64,000 nt of DNA from Rhynchopus euleeides. Lineage: Eukaryota > Euglenozoa > Diplonemea > Diplonemida > Diplonemidae. The notes beneath the pieces were generated by a model, which was given only the letters and a program-made list of their open reading frames with translations, searched no databases and was not told the origin of the DNA. The stretch spans positions 186,001-250,000 of the forward strand of contig OY723288.1 of assembly GCA_963210315.1 (NCBI GenBank), read 5' to 3'. The position numbers were made by a program, and so were the translations under genes. This document shows positions 40,682 to 51,551 of this stretch, piece by piece. The number at the start of each line of letters is the position of its first letter. Positions within the stretch are counted from its first letter, which is position 1.

Positions 40682-42961
40682 GTTTTTTTTGGGGGGGGGG
40701 GGGGGGGGGAGATGAGGGAAGCCGCACTGCCAAACATAGCCCCCTCGGGCGTTGCCCTCCTTCGCCGCGAATGTTTACTTTCTTGTTCAAAAGGGGAGAG
40801 TGGGTGGGCGGGTGGGAGTTGGGGGTTGCTTCGTTCAAAGTGCACGGTGGAATCCCGTGGGGGCTTCTTTCTGCCTTTTTCGAGGGGTACCCAAAAAGAG
40901 CAGGTCGTGACTCCGGGGTGGGCGGAGGGGAGCGTACTGCGGTGCTTCCAACAACAAAACCATTCAAAAAATCGTTCAAAATTTGGGCTAGCCGAACCCC
41001 CCCATTATTTCGTACTTTGTTCGGAATCAAAAAAAAGCTGCTTGTGCGACAAACCTCGGGGGAGAACAAATCTCGCGCGGGGGTTTGCCTGGTGAATGTT
41101 GTTGTTGGCGTGTCTCTTGTTTGCCCCGTCTCGGCTTTGAACCCCCACCCCCGCCAAACAAATTTGGCAAAAAAAAATAGCATGTCAAGAGAGAATACTT
41201 GATGAGAACCGCAACTCAATATCACTGCATGAAGTATTTGGCAGAACAGCAGCATCCCTGGCCAGAGGAACCTTGAAACAGCGACCCCCCCTCTCACAGG
41301 GGGGACTGCTGGTTGCCCGGGGCCAATAAAATACAAAAAAAACGTTCAGATCCTTCTAAAAAATATCCACAGAAAGGGAAGGGGCGTGCATTCCGCACCG
41401 ACACGTGAACATGTGTGTGTAGAACACATCCGATCACCTGCCTCTTTCGGTGTGGGACCCACTGCCCCCACACGACATCAGTGCGCCCTTGGGGGGATTC
41501 TTTCGAAAAGTAGACTGCGGGATATGCTTGTGGTTACGCCTGCACTCACTCAACCTGCTTCTGCAGGGCACGACGACTGCCTGCTGACTGATGACAGGCG
41601 TGCTTCGAGAGAGTGTGGGTGGGTGTAGAATGGAAAAATAACGACCCCCAACCCCCCCACCCCCTCATCCCTCAATCATCCCTCCCCACCCCTCCGCCCA
41701 AGACCAGATAATCACCCAGTCCTGTGGGCTGGTCTGATTCCAAAAATTCCAGAAATATATGATGTGGATTTGTGAATCGGGTGTAGACACCCGGACACAC
41801 CCTGCTCCTTGGTCTGCGATCTCCACCGACACCCACCCACAGGCCACCTTTGCTGCACCCCATCTCTCGCAGACGTTGCCGGTTTTTGGAGAGGGGGGCC
41901 TCGGTGCCTGCGAGCGCCTTGTCACTCCATGGCTGCCTTGGTGGGTTTAGCGCAGCCTCTTGTCCGTTTTAAAGAGGAGCAAACCGAACCCACCGCACAG
42001 AGCAGCTGTGGGACACCTGGGGTTGAGGAGCAGCAATCTGGGCACGATGCGTGCGACTGTTTGCCGAGCGATTGATGATTGTTGGTTTCCACGTTTCTAC
42101 GTTATTCCTGCCGAAGGCTGCTTGGAACAATTTAAGGTTGCTGGCCCCTTCCGAGGTGTTCTTTCACACAACGAGTATTCAGCACGAGGCATGTCACCAA
42201 TCTCTGTCTGTATCGCCTTTGCGAGAGGCGAGCGGCGGGGTGGGTGGGTGGCTGATGGGCCATCGAATGCATGGAGAGGGGAGTGATGAAGGACGTGTGC
42301 ATGTGTCTTCGAAAGTTTAAAGCGCAGAAAGGCGAACCGACCCGCACACAGTTCAGGTGCCGAATTGGCACACCTCCATGACAGAGAGAAAGACGAACCG
42401 ACACACATCCCATCCCCATCCCGCCTTGTCATCACTTCCTCTTGCTTGGGAGGGGGGTGGGTGGGTGCAGCCCACAGAGCTCATAGCAGAGCCGCTCCCC
42501 AGCCGCACTGTTCATTAGAAACTCCCCTCCCCCCCCCCCCCCTCCCTCCCGGAGCCGCACCACCTCCAAAGGAAACGCTTCCATCGCACAGCTGGGATGC
42601 ATGCCTTTATGCAATGACGAGGTGTTTCCAGCTTTGGGGCCGGATTGGTGGGGAGAGAGGGGCACAAAGGGGGGGCTGGGTCAAAAAAGCCGAGGTGGCC
42701 ACAGCACCCAATGGGTGGGTGGGTGGGGTTGGGGGCATGGCGGAATAACAAAAAGAAAGGGCGCCGTGGGGGTGTGTGTGGGAGATATTAAAGTCGGCAC
42801 TGTGCCAAGCACGCCCAAAAAGGTGAGCGCAAAAAACGACGGCGGTGGTGGGGGGACGGCGTCATGATGCCGGGGGGGAAAGATGCACAAAAAAATTTGG
42901 GGGAAGGTCATTAAAGATTTCCCCGCCCCCTCGCTCCACGTTGCTAACTATTCTACCACTC
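40682..42961. other. Intergenic, no gene seen
   Basis: Scattered homopolymer runs. No frame with domain-like or codon-structured sequence on either strand. Confidence 0.35.
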
Positions 42962-44771
42962 CAGGAGGTCTCAGTACAAGAGGGCAGTGTCAGTACAGGA
43001 GGACTTTCTCAGTACAGGACTCCTCTCAGGACAGCACTCCTCTTAGTACAGGAGGACGTACTCAGTACAGGACCTCCTTTCAGTCCAGGAGGACTTTCTC
43101 AGGACAGGACTCCTCTTAGTACAGGAGGACTTTCTCAGTACAGGACTCCTTACAGTCCAGGAGGACCTTCTCAGTACAGAACTCCTGAAAAACCGAGAAT
43201 CTGCCCCCCCAGGGGGGCCTTCGCTACCAGTCACTGCTCGTCACAGCTCGTCAGTCAGTGAGGGGAAGTGGGCTGTGGCTCACTTTTTCTCACTCAGTCA
43301 CACTTGGTAGCGAAGGCCCCCCAGAAGTCACATAGCATTTGCAAGATTTCCTCCTCCAACCAGCGAAAAGACCAAAAATGGCCAAAAAACCGGTTTTTCT
43401 GCGTAGTACAGGACTCCTCTCAGGACAGGAGGACCTTCTCAGGACAGGACTCCTCTCAGTACAGCACTCCTCTCAGTACAGGAGGACTTTCTCAGTACAG
43501 GACTCCTCTCAGGACAGCACTCCTCTTAGTACAGGAGGACTTACTCAGTACAGGACTCCTCTCAGTACAGGAGGACTTTCTCAGTACGGGACTCCTCTCA
43601 GTACAGGACTCCTTACAGTCCAGGAGGACCTTCTCAGTACAGGACTCCTGAAAAACCGAGAATCTGCCCCCCCAGAAGTCACATAGCATTTGCAAGATTA
43701 CCTCCTCCAACCAGCGAAAAGACCAAAAATGGCCAAAAAAACCGGGTTTTCTGCGTAGTACAGGACTCCTCTCAGTACAGGAGGACTTTCTCAGTACAGG
43801 ACTCCTCTCAGGACAGCACTCCTCTTAGTACAGGAGGACTTACTCAGTACAGGACTCCTCTCAGTACAGGAGGACTTTCTCAGTACGGGACTCCTCTCAG
43901 TACAGGACTCCTTACAGTCCAGGAGGACCTTCTCAGTACAGGACTCCTGAAAAACCGAGAATCTGCCCCCCCAGAAGTCACATAGCATTTGCAAGATTAC
44001 CTCCTCCAACCAGCGAAAAGACCAAAAATGGCCAAAAAAACCGGGTTTTCTGCGTAGTACAGGACTCCTCTCAGTACAGGAGGACTTTCTCAGTACAGGA
44101 CTCCTCTCAGGACAGCACTCCTCTTAGTACAGGAGGACTTACTCAGTACAGGACTCCTCTCAGTACAGGAGGACTTTCTCAGTACGGGACTCCTCTCAGT
44201 ACAGGACTCCTTACAGTCCAGGAGGACCTTCTCAGTACAGGACTCCTGAAAAACCGAGAATCTGCCCCCCCAGAAGTCACATAGCATTTGCAAGATTACC
44301 TCCTCCAACCAGCGAAAAGACCAAAAATGGCCAAAAAACCGGGTTTTCTGCGTAGTACAGGACTCCTCTCAGTACAGGAGGACTTTCTCAGTACAGGACT
44401 CCTCTCAGGACAGCACTCCTCTTAGTACAGGAGGACTTACTCAGTACAGGACTCCTTACAGTCCAGGAGGACCTTCTCAGTACAGGACTCCTGAAAAACC
44501 GAGAATCTGCCCCCCCAGAAGTCACATAGCATTTGCAAGATTACCTCCTCCAACCAGCGAAAAGACCAAAAATGGCCAAAAAACCGGGTTTTCTGCGTAG
44601 TACAGGACTCCTCTCAGTACAGGAGGACCTTCTCAGGACAGGACTCCTCGCAGCACAGCACTCCTCTCAGTCCAGGAAGACTTTCTCAGTACAAGAGGAC
44701 TCTCTCACAGGCGGTCATTCTCAGTACAGGTACGCCTATCAGGAAGGGCTGCCCAGGCAGAAAACTGAGTG
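42962..44771. repeat. Tandem array: short CAGTACAGGA repeats inside 299-bp units
   Basis: The basic repeat alternates CAGTACAGGACTCCTCT with CAGTACAGGAGGACTTTCT. These form higher-order units that start near GAAGTCACATAGCATTTGCA (43323, 43674, 43973, 44272, 44516). Two spacings are exactly 299 bp, one is shorter (244) and one longer. Reading frames repeat with the unit and are not genes. Confidence 0.9.
43212..43322. mobile_element. 111-bp foldback element in the first array unit
   Basis: The ends GGGGGGCCTTCGCTACC and GGTAGCGAAGGCCCCCC are inverted repeats. All later units read straight from CTGCCCCCCCA into GAAGTCAC at this point, so the block is an insertion. Confidence 0.8.
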
Positions 44772-45305
44772 ACGCGTTTAATTGCCCAAAACAAGCTCAA
44801 AACCCAAGAATTCCTTCGAAAACGGGCTCAAAAGTGAAAAATAGGACTTTCCGAAAAAAAAATCGAAAGGGTCCCCTTAGCAGAAGTAGGATTATTGGAC
44901 CCAGAAACCGAGAATCCGGGACCAGACCCCCCTCCAGGGACCACCTGGGGCCGGGCGGTTTTGACCCCCCCAACCAGCGAAAAGGCCAAAAATGACCAAA
45001 AAAACCGGTTTTTCTGTTTGCCATTTAAATAATTCCTAGAACTTTACGTTGAATGGAGCATGGTCACCGTGGACTCAGATGTCCCAAAACATGAAATCCT
45101 ATACACCTAACATGTCGGGAGCTTGCGTTTTAAAATAGCAAACACACTTTTACCCGGTGTACCCCAGCAGAGCCCCCAGCAGGGGACGGATGGAAGCAGC
45201 AGGTTACGGTGTGGAAGGGTGGGTCGAGAGGGGGGGGCGGGGGGGGGGAGGGGGGGGGGGGGGTGGGTGGGTTATGACAGCGGGTGGGTTAGAGTAAAAA
45301 CATTA
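44772..45305. other. Array flank, no gene seen
   Basis: Contains one diverged piece of the array (CCAACCAGCGAAAAGGCC near 44972) and a long G-rich tract at 45225-45270. Confidence 0.4.
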
Positions 45306-45769
45306 CAGGGGGGGTCAAATAAACGTACTTAGTACTACTATTCGGCGAACGCGCGGGCCTAAATCGACCTCGCCAGAAAATTAATAAATAGTTTGCGAGC
45401 GAATAGACGTACTTAGTACGTCTATTCAACTTTTCCTAAAAACGCTGTTTGCAGGGGCTCTGCGGGGCTGTTTGGTCCACCAGGGGCGCGCTGGTCACTG
45501 CTGTCGTCCGTCTCTCACTTCTTCTGCCTTCCGGTCGAGTATCCGCTCTGTTCTCGTCCTACCACTCGCCCCTCATTTGGTTTCGTACCGTTTTGATTTG
45601 TATTGCCCCCCCCCCCCTCTGGTGCCCCCCCTGGTTGACATTCTTGTTGAGTTAGTGAAAGCATACACAGTTCATCAGAGCTGTCAGCTTCACTGTCGGT
45701 GGTTGGTTGGTGCGTTGATGCTTAAAAAAAAGATGTGAAAAAGACAAGCCACAACCAGCACGCCCCAAC

Positions 45770-48700
45770 TTACTTCTTCTTCAAGTTCTTGGGCTTGTTG
45801 GGGCAAGTCTGCATGTTGTGCCCAGGCTTCCTACACCCTTTGCAGAGCCTGCGGTGTTTGTTGGGAGTCTGGGTGGTCGGGGACGCTGCGCGCTTCTTTT
45901 GGGAGGACTGGGAGGACTGGGAAGGCTGTGTCTGTGTGAGAGAGTTCACACGAACCGGCTTCGCCCATGCCAAGATGCTTGACTGTTGGGTTGGCTGAGA
46001 CACAACTTTCTTTTGGGTGGACTGCTTCTCTGTGCTCTCTTTTGCCTTCCCGTCCAACCCAGGTTCAAGGTCCGCACCACCAGCCTCAGGGGATGTTTCT
46101 GTGCTTGGTGCGAAGGTGAGGTCCGGACAAAGGGAGCTCTTCACGAACCCGTCCTCCTCACCCGACACCTTCAGCACGTACCCCATATCCCGCAAGCGCT
46201 CGGCTACCACCTCCCCCCTCACACTTTCCACCGACTTTCCCCAAACAGCTCCAACAGAGGTGCACATGGCCTCGCGGTACCACCTCTCTGTGAAGCGACA
46301 ATCCTGGCGAAAACCTTCGGCTGTTGATTTCTTCATCTCGAGACGGGCTTTGTCCTTGAGCCCTTCCAGGTGAGTGTGGAAGGCAGCCTTGAATGGTGCA
46401 AATGCATGCACATCAAGGTACTGCACTGTTCCTGTCAACCCACCTGGAATGACCGCTGACTTCGCCCCCGTCTTCCTGTGCAAGTACGCAACATTTTTTG
46501 GTGCAATGTGTGTTGTCGCCGAGTCATAAATGACAAGCACGTTTTTGTTTTTGCAAATGGGGGCCAAGACGCTGTCAATCCACCACCGCCACTCGGCTTC
46601 TTTGACCCAGCCGGTTTTCTGGAAAGTACAGTTAACCCCCGAGTCTTTGTGAATCTGATGCTCCTCCTTCTTTATCCTCTCGCCCGCACCTTTAAAAACG
46701 ATCGACTGCTTTGTCGCAAGAATGGTCCTGTCTTTCACACTGAACGTGACAGCACCAATCAACGTGGCAAATCTATTTTTGCCAGCATCGGTATCGACCA
46801 TGATGTTGGTGTCAGTGGTGTAGCACAACAGTTTGTCCCTGCGGGTAGAGCTCTTGTACAAGGCAGACTCATCCACATTCACAACCAGGTCAAAAGTACC
46901 AAAGGGGTTGTGCAGCAGCTCGGACCCGATGGAGAGGCGTCTGATGGTGGACCAGAAGCTGTGCAACTGGACCCGGGCTTTTTCAAGAGAAAGCTTGGCA
47001 ATGCGCGAAGTACGAAATTGAAACTTGTTTCTCCTGGCCCAACCGTCAATCCACTCCACCGAAGCCTGGAAGCCTTTCGGGAAGGGAACAAAGGACATGG
47101 CAAGCTCCTTGATTTTGCGGCGCGTCGTTGGCAAGTCGTTCTTCCGCCGTTCTCCCACTTCTTTAAGCACGTGGGCCTCCACCTCAGGAAAGAAACACGA
47201 CCTCCCCCCCCCCGCCTTTCTTTTGGCATGTGTTTTTCCATCATTTGCTGGGAGGCTCTTCATCGCCTTATCCTTGGGAAAGTCTCTCTTCCAACGAGTT
47301 GCCGTTGTCGAACACTGGTCCCGGTTCACTTGGATAGGAGGGTTACCAGGAGGAGTAGGAGGAGCAAAAAGGTAAGCACGCATGGTCTCCATCACCGGGA
47401 GCCCAGCCCACAACAAGGAGGCTACAGCCTGCTTGTAGTGGGACGTGTAGCAGGCCCGGCGGGTTGTATCCCCAACCTTTGAAGGGGCCCTGCAGTGCTT
47501 AATTTCCCCCCCCAAAAACTCCTTTAGGTTTTCAACCGAGAGCACAATATCCGGGGAAGGGGTCTCCCCCTTCGTTGCACTCTCGGTATCCCCACCCGTG
47601 TTCCCTTCCCCACCCGTGTTCCCTTCCTCCCTTCCCTCCCCACTGTCCCCACTCCCGTCATCAGAGCCGTTCTTTTCGAGTTCTTCGAGAACAGAGACTT
47701 TTTCGATGTCGTCGTCGTCGTCGTCGTCGCAGGTGCTCTCAGAGCTGCCATTCGATCCAGCGCCGCCCTCTGAGTCAGCGTCATCGTTCTCTGAGGTAGT
47801 GTCGTCGTTCGGTCCAGCGTCGTCGTTGCTCGCAGAAACCACAATCGCGCACGCGGTCTCCGCAGCCAACAGCTCCCGAAGATCACGGAGCACAGATTTG
47901 AGATCGTCTTTGGAGGGTGCCTGGCGTTCTTGGACCTCCCGCTCGATATCAGCAGCTGAAGACAGCTGATGAATCCGTGTGGGGAAAAAGTGTGTTGCAT
48001 GCCGGACGGCCTGAATCCCACACGACCACGCGTCCTTCTGCATCCCACTCAACACCACACGGACAGTGCTGAACTTCTGCTCGAGGCTCTTGGCGAGTGG
48101 AGAACCGTGAATGATCGCGTGGTCGTCAATCACGATACACTCATCCTCCCGGAAAGCACAAAAGACCCAGTGGAGGCCTGTGTTGTTGTGTGTGTTCACC
48201 ACACAACCCTGCCACTCCGATTTTGTCTCCCAGAACGCCACACCCTGGGGACTAGCTGGATAGCGCTTCATCCCTTTTGTGATGCTCTCGAACTGGCAGT
48301 ACTCAAAAAAACGAGTACCGTCCGGGTTTTTCACCGGATCATACCGGGGGTTGGCGACACGGGACACTGCTTCTACACCAGCGGGCTGCAGGTAGTGAAC
48401 CAGCAGGTTCCCCACGTCGCTCGTCGTCAGCCAGTACCCCACCTTGACATTCTTTGAGGAATGCCCTTTTAAAAACTCGGCCCTTTTGGGGCCGCCTCCG
48501 TGCGCTTCCGTCGGCTGTGCCTCACACCCACCCCGAAGGACTGGAATGGGTTTGGCTTGTGTCTTCGGCGCGGAGCAGTCGGTTGAAGGTTTGGCTTGTG
48601 TCTTCAGCGTGGAGCAGTCGATTGAAGGTTCGGCTTGTGTCTTCGGCGCGGAGCAGTCGGTTGAAGGTTTAGCTTGTGTCTTCGGCGCGGAGCAGTCGGT

Positions 48701-48955
48701 TGAAGGTTCGGCTTGTGTCTTCGGCGCGGAGCAGTCGGTTGAAGGTTCGGCTTGTGTCTTCGGCGCGGACCGGTTGGTTGAAGGTTTGGCTTGTGTCTTC
48801 GGCCATGAAAAAATCGGGCCATTGCAGCGTGCCCTGGCCCGGGCCAGTTGGTTGAAGGAAGGCCGGGGAGCGCATGGCGGTGGCCCATCCTCGAATATCT
48901 TGAACAGGAGGCATTCCATCAGCAGGAGGCACATGAAAGCATCGGACGTCATCAT
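45770..48955 (-). CDS. Pogo-like DDE transposase with Ulp1 protease domain and zinc knuckle
   Basis: 1061 residues from the first ATG (48955), no intron. Residues about 55-140 are six to seven repeats of a 14-residue KTQAxPSTDCSAP unit. About 190-330 is a Ulp1/C48 cysteine protease domain: LHW (His), IDD (Asp), MQKDAWSCG (Gln and Cys). An acidic run follows, then a Tc5/CENP-B type helix-turn-helix (FPEVEAHVLKEVGE, ASVEWIDGWARRN). The DDE domain has NVDES, VIYDSATTH and GGLTGTVQYLDVHAFAPFK, spacing DD36D. The C-terminus is a CX2CX4HX4C zinc knuckle (CKGCRKPGHNMQTC). Transposase motifs look intact, so the element may be active. Ulp1 domains are known from other transposon groups, but I am not aware of them as part of a pogo transposase. 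Confidence 0.85.
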   Translation of the reverse strand: MMTSDAFMCLLLMECLLFKIFEDGPPPCAPRPSFNQLARARARCNGPIFSWPKTQAKPSTNRSAPKTQAEPSTDCSAPKTQAEPSTDCSAPKTQAKPSTDCSAPKTQAEPSIDCSTLKTQAKPSTDCSAPKTQAKPIPVLRGGCEAQPTEAHGGGPKRAEFLKGHSSKNVKVGYWLTTSDVGNLLVHYLQPAGVEAVSRVANPRYDPVKNPDGTRFFEYCQFESITKGMKRYPASPQGVAFWETKSEWQGCVVNTHNNTGLHWVFCAFREDECIVIDDHAIIHGSPLAKSLEQKFSTVRVVLSGMQKDAWSCGIQAVRHATHFFPTRIHQLSSAADIEREVQERQAPSKDDLKSVLRDLRELLAAETACAIVVSASNDDAGPNDDTTSENDDADSEGGAGSNGSSESTCDDDDDDDIEKVSVLEELEKNGSDDGSGDSGEGREEGNTGGEGNTGGDTESATKGETPSPDIVLSVENLKEFLGGEIKHCRAPSKVGDTTRRACYTSHYKQAVASLLWAGLPVMETMRAYLFAPPTPPGNPPIQVNRDQCSTTATRWKRDFPKDKAMKSLPANDGKTHAKRKAGGGRSCFFPEVEAHVLKEVGERRKNDLPTTRRKIKELAMSFVPFPKGFQASVEWIDGWARRNKFQFRTSRIAKLSLEKARVQLHSFWSTIRRLSIGSELLHNPFGTFDLVVNVDESALYKSSTRRDKLLCYTTDTNIMVDTDAGKNRFATLIGAVTFSVKDRTILATKQSIVFKGAGERIKKEEHQIHKDSGVNCTFQKTGWVKEAEWRWWIDSVLAPICKNKNVLVIYDSATTHIAPKNVAYLHRKTGAKSAVIPGGLTGTVQYLDVHAFAPFKAAFHTHLEGLKDKARLEMKKSTAEGFRQDCRFTERWYREAMCTSVGAVWGKSVESVRGEVVAERLRDMGYVLKVSGEEDGFVKSSLCPDLTFAPSTETSPEAGGADLEPGLDGKAKESTEKQSTQKKVVSQPTQQSSILAWAKPVRVNSLTQTQPSQSSQSSQKKRAASPTTQTPNKHRRLCKGCRKPGHNMQTCPNKPKNLKKK
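48540..48800 (-). repeat. 42-bp coding minisatellite in the transposase gene
   Basis: Repeats of GGCTTGTGTCTTCGG plus the following 27 bp, six to seven times. Each copy is 14 codons, so copy-number change keeps the frame. Confidence 0.85.
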
Positions 48956-49699
48956 TATGTCGGACACCAGCCGAAGCTATTGGCTCTGTTGGTGGATGGT
49001 GAAATCTGGGCAGTTGGATTGCGGGTTTGCGGGCGTGTGTTGATCAGTGCTGCACAACAGGAGAGAATGTCAAACAACGTCAGGGAAGGGGGCTGCGGGG
49101 GGTGGGGGGTGGGCTCAGCTGGTCCTCGAAGGCTACATCTATGGTGAGGTGTGTCTGGGGCCATCCGTCCACATCTTCTCGTTGGTGGTAGGGACTGCGG
49201 ACGCCGTAGATGAGGAGTCGTTTAATGCGCGCCGCTCTTCAGCAGTGATTTTGACGCCTCTGGACCCCAGGAGTTTGCGGGTTTCCGGGTTTGCGGTCTT
49301 CAGCAGTGGTTCTGATGCCTCTGGACCGCAGGAGTTTGCGGGTTCGCTGGTTTCCCGTCCGGATGTGTCTGAGGGGGGATGCCCCGATTCCCTTCGTCAC
49401 GACATATCTTTGAGCGTAGGTCACTTCCCCCCTCTACGGACCCCGTGCACCCTGGTTCCCCTAAGTGGCACCAATAGACCCCGTTGTCCCCATTCCTTGC
49501 CCCAAAGTTTGCAGATTTGTGTGTCTCCAAAAAGAAAATCTCAAAAAAAACGGAAAATTTTCCCAAAAAAAAAGGGTGAAAAGTAAGTACTACTATTCAA
49601 CGGCCCAACGTGCCCCAGAGCCCCAAAAAAATAAGTACTACTATTCGGCTAAGTACTACTATTCAACTAAGTACGTTTATTTGACCCCCCCCCTGTAAT

Positions 49700-49905
49700 C
49701 CATAACTTCTTGTCAACATATGGTTAGATGCAGAAGTTTTTGTCAACATATGGTTAAGTCCATAAGTTCGTGTCAACATATAAATTTTCAGGAAACTTTT
49801 TGTCAACATATGATTGAAACAAAAAGTTTTTGTCAACATATGGTTAAACCCAAAACTTCCTGTCGACATATGAATTTTCCAATAAATTTCTGGCAAATAT
49901 GAAGT
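49700..49905. repeat. Tandem TTTTTGTCAACATATG repeats
   Basis: Seven to eight copies of a unit of about 26-32 bp with core TGTCAACATATG, starting immediately outside the pogo element's right TA. No coding content. Confidence 0.85.
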
Positions 49906-49913
49906 TTCCTCTA

Positions 49914-50012
49914 AATATTATGGAACGTAAATATTATGGAACGTAAATATTTTGGAACGCTGGTGGGTTGTCGTTCCAGATTTTTTTCGTTCCATAATAT
50001 TTACAGGGCTTT
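49914..50012 (-). mobile_element. Truncated MITE (about 100 bp)
   Basis: Matches the right-hand third of the TA-flanked MITE, inverted, down to its ACAGGGCTTTCT block, where it is fused to repeat A. Confidence 0.75.
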
Positions 50013-50198
50013 CTCCGTGTCATGCTTTTCGTGAGCGTGTCAGGGATGTTGGCACACGCTGGGGAGGGTTTCACATGATGACATAACATACATCAGAAGC
50101 ACACACCCACGTGGCGCTATCCTTGGCAGGACTTTGAAGTGCCGCCTTGATATCCTTGTTGGATAGAACCCTCATATCACACCCTCAATCAGCTGACG
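50013..50198 (-). repeat. Truncated repeat A, inverted
   Basis: 186 bp matching the first half of 1642-2020 in reverse orientation. Confidence 0.85.
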
Positions 50199-50218
50199 AA
50201 AACCTAGGAAAAAACGAG

Positions 50219-50305
50219 TGTAGGATAGCGGGCCCGGTTACTCACGGTATGGACCCTCGGGGCCAGGCTGCGATACCAGCACGCGAACCCAAATTGCAAT
50301 ACGAA
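50219..50305 (+). repeat. Repeat B, copy 2
   Basis: Matches 4210-4294 with a few substitutions. Confidence 0.75.
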
Positions 50306-50353
50306 AACCTGAGATTTCTGGCTGATTTGGCCATGTACCCAGGTCCTCAGCAG

Positions 50354-50553
50354 NNNNNNNNNNNNNNNNNNNNNNNNNNNNNNNNNNNNNNNNNNNNNNN
50401 NNNNNNNNNNNNNNNNNNNNNNNNNNNNNNNNNNNNNNNNNNNNNNNNNNNNNNNNNNNNNNNNNNNNNNNNNNNNNNNNNNNNNNNNNNNNNNNNNNNN
50501 NNNNNNNNNNNNNNNNNNNNNNNNNNNNNNNNNNNNNNNNNNNNNNNNNNNNN
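50354..50553. other. Assembly gap (200 N)
   Basis: A run of exactly 200 unknown bases, probably a placeholder length. Confidence 0.99.
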
Positions 50554-51184
50554 CGTGAAGAAATCGATGAATCTAATAACCGGGATGGGGTGGGGTGGGG
50601 TGGGGGCAGGGGGACAAGTCCCTACCACCCCACCCCCCCCCCTCCCCCTCCCAGAACTGAGAAGAGGGTAAAACGAGGTCTGCACGTGCGGCGCAGCAGA
50701 GGCACACACGCATCAGACCCCTCACAACCCATGGCACAGACTTTACTTCTTCACCAGGGCTTTCCCTAAATATTGGGTCCGGGGGGGCTGGTAACCGGTT
50801 TCGGGTACAAAAAAAACGCGCACAGTAGGGGCTCTTCTCGGGGGAGCTTGTCCGGCCCCTATGCCACCTGAGCTCCTGCAAAACCTACTTTTTGGCATGT
50901 TTTGACACATCTGTCTTCAAGACAGCTCCAGAGGGGCAAAAAAAGTTCTGTTTGTCCTATTTGCCAACCGCTCCAAAGGTGTAGGAATCGAGGGAAAACG
51001 TCCGATATTCTGCATTGACTCAGGGGTCCCAGCGGGACCCCTCCTCAAATTTTCCAAAAACCCGTTCTTTGGAATGGTTGGAATCCGTGCGTATCGTGGT
51101 GGTCATTTTGGCCATGGGGTGCTTGTTGACACCCATAGCTGGCTTTCGTCACTGGGGCCCGCCTTGTCGGCTGTTTACGGTCCC
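50554..51184. other. No gene seen
   Basis: Contains a TCCGGGGGGGCTGG...CAAAAAAAACGCGCAC block near 50777-50825 resembling the interior of the MULE-like element near 39436-39485. Confidence 0.4.
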
Positions 51185-51551
51185 TTGAACGATTTTGAAC
51201 GATTTTTGGCCGTGCTCGTCGCGTCCCCCGGTGAGGGGGGACGCTGTTTCGTGTTCTCCTTGCCGCACGGAGGCATTGCCTTACGTCGCCTCTTCCTCTT
51301 TTCCTTTATGGGCGGGTTAGTCTGGCTCAGAGGGCGGGACCGTGCTGATATGCACAGTGACGACTCTCCCTTTTTTGTTGTGCCCGCCTCCTGCCGAGTC
51401 GTGGCTGCTGCCTCTCAGACTGGGGGCGGGCGGTCGCCGACGCTGACGCGCCTGGCGGCCCGTGGAAAGTGACGTGGGTCTGGGGGTGGGGGGGGGGGGG
51501 GTGCTGGGGTGTCAGGCCGAAGCCCTTGACCGCTGTTGATTTTTGCAGGTT

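Larger units (their letters stand above)
45306..49695 (-). mobile_element. Complete pogo-like DNA transposon
   Basis: 4390 bp. The ends CAGGGGGGGTCAAATAAACG and its inverse (right end with one more G) are flanked by TA at 45304-45305 and 49696-49697. The CAG start and TA target are typical of pogo/Tigger elements. Subterminal TAGTACTACTATTC motifs recur several times at both ends, probable transposase-binding sites. One gene fills the interior. A 71-bp duplicated block lies in its leader (about 49230 and 49301). Confidence 0.85.

Noticed and set aside
43492-44308. Three identical 72-residue minus-strand frames
   Set aside because: Spaced exactly 299 bp, they arise from the tandem array.
42962-44771. 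Array as a CRISPR locus
   Set aside because: Repeats are contiguous without unique spacers and the genome is eukaryotic.
50347-50709. Frames spanning the N run
   Set aside because: They consist mostly of unknown residues.
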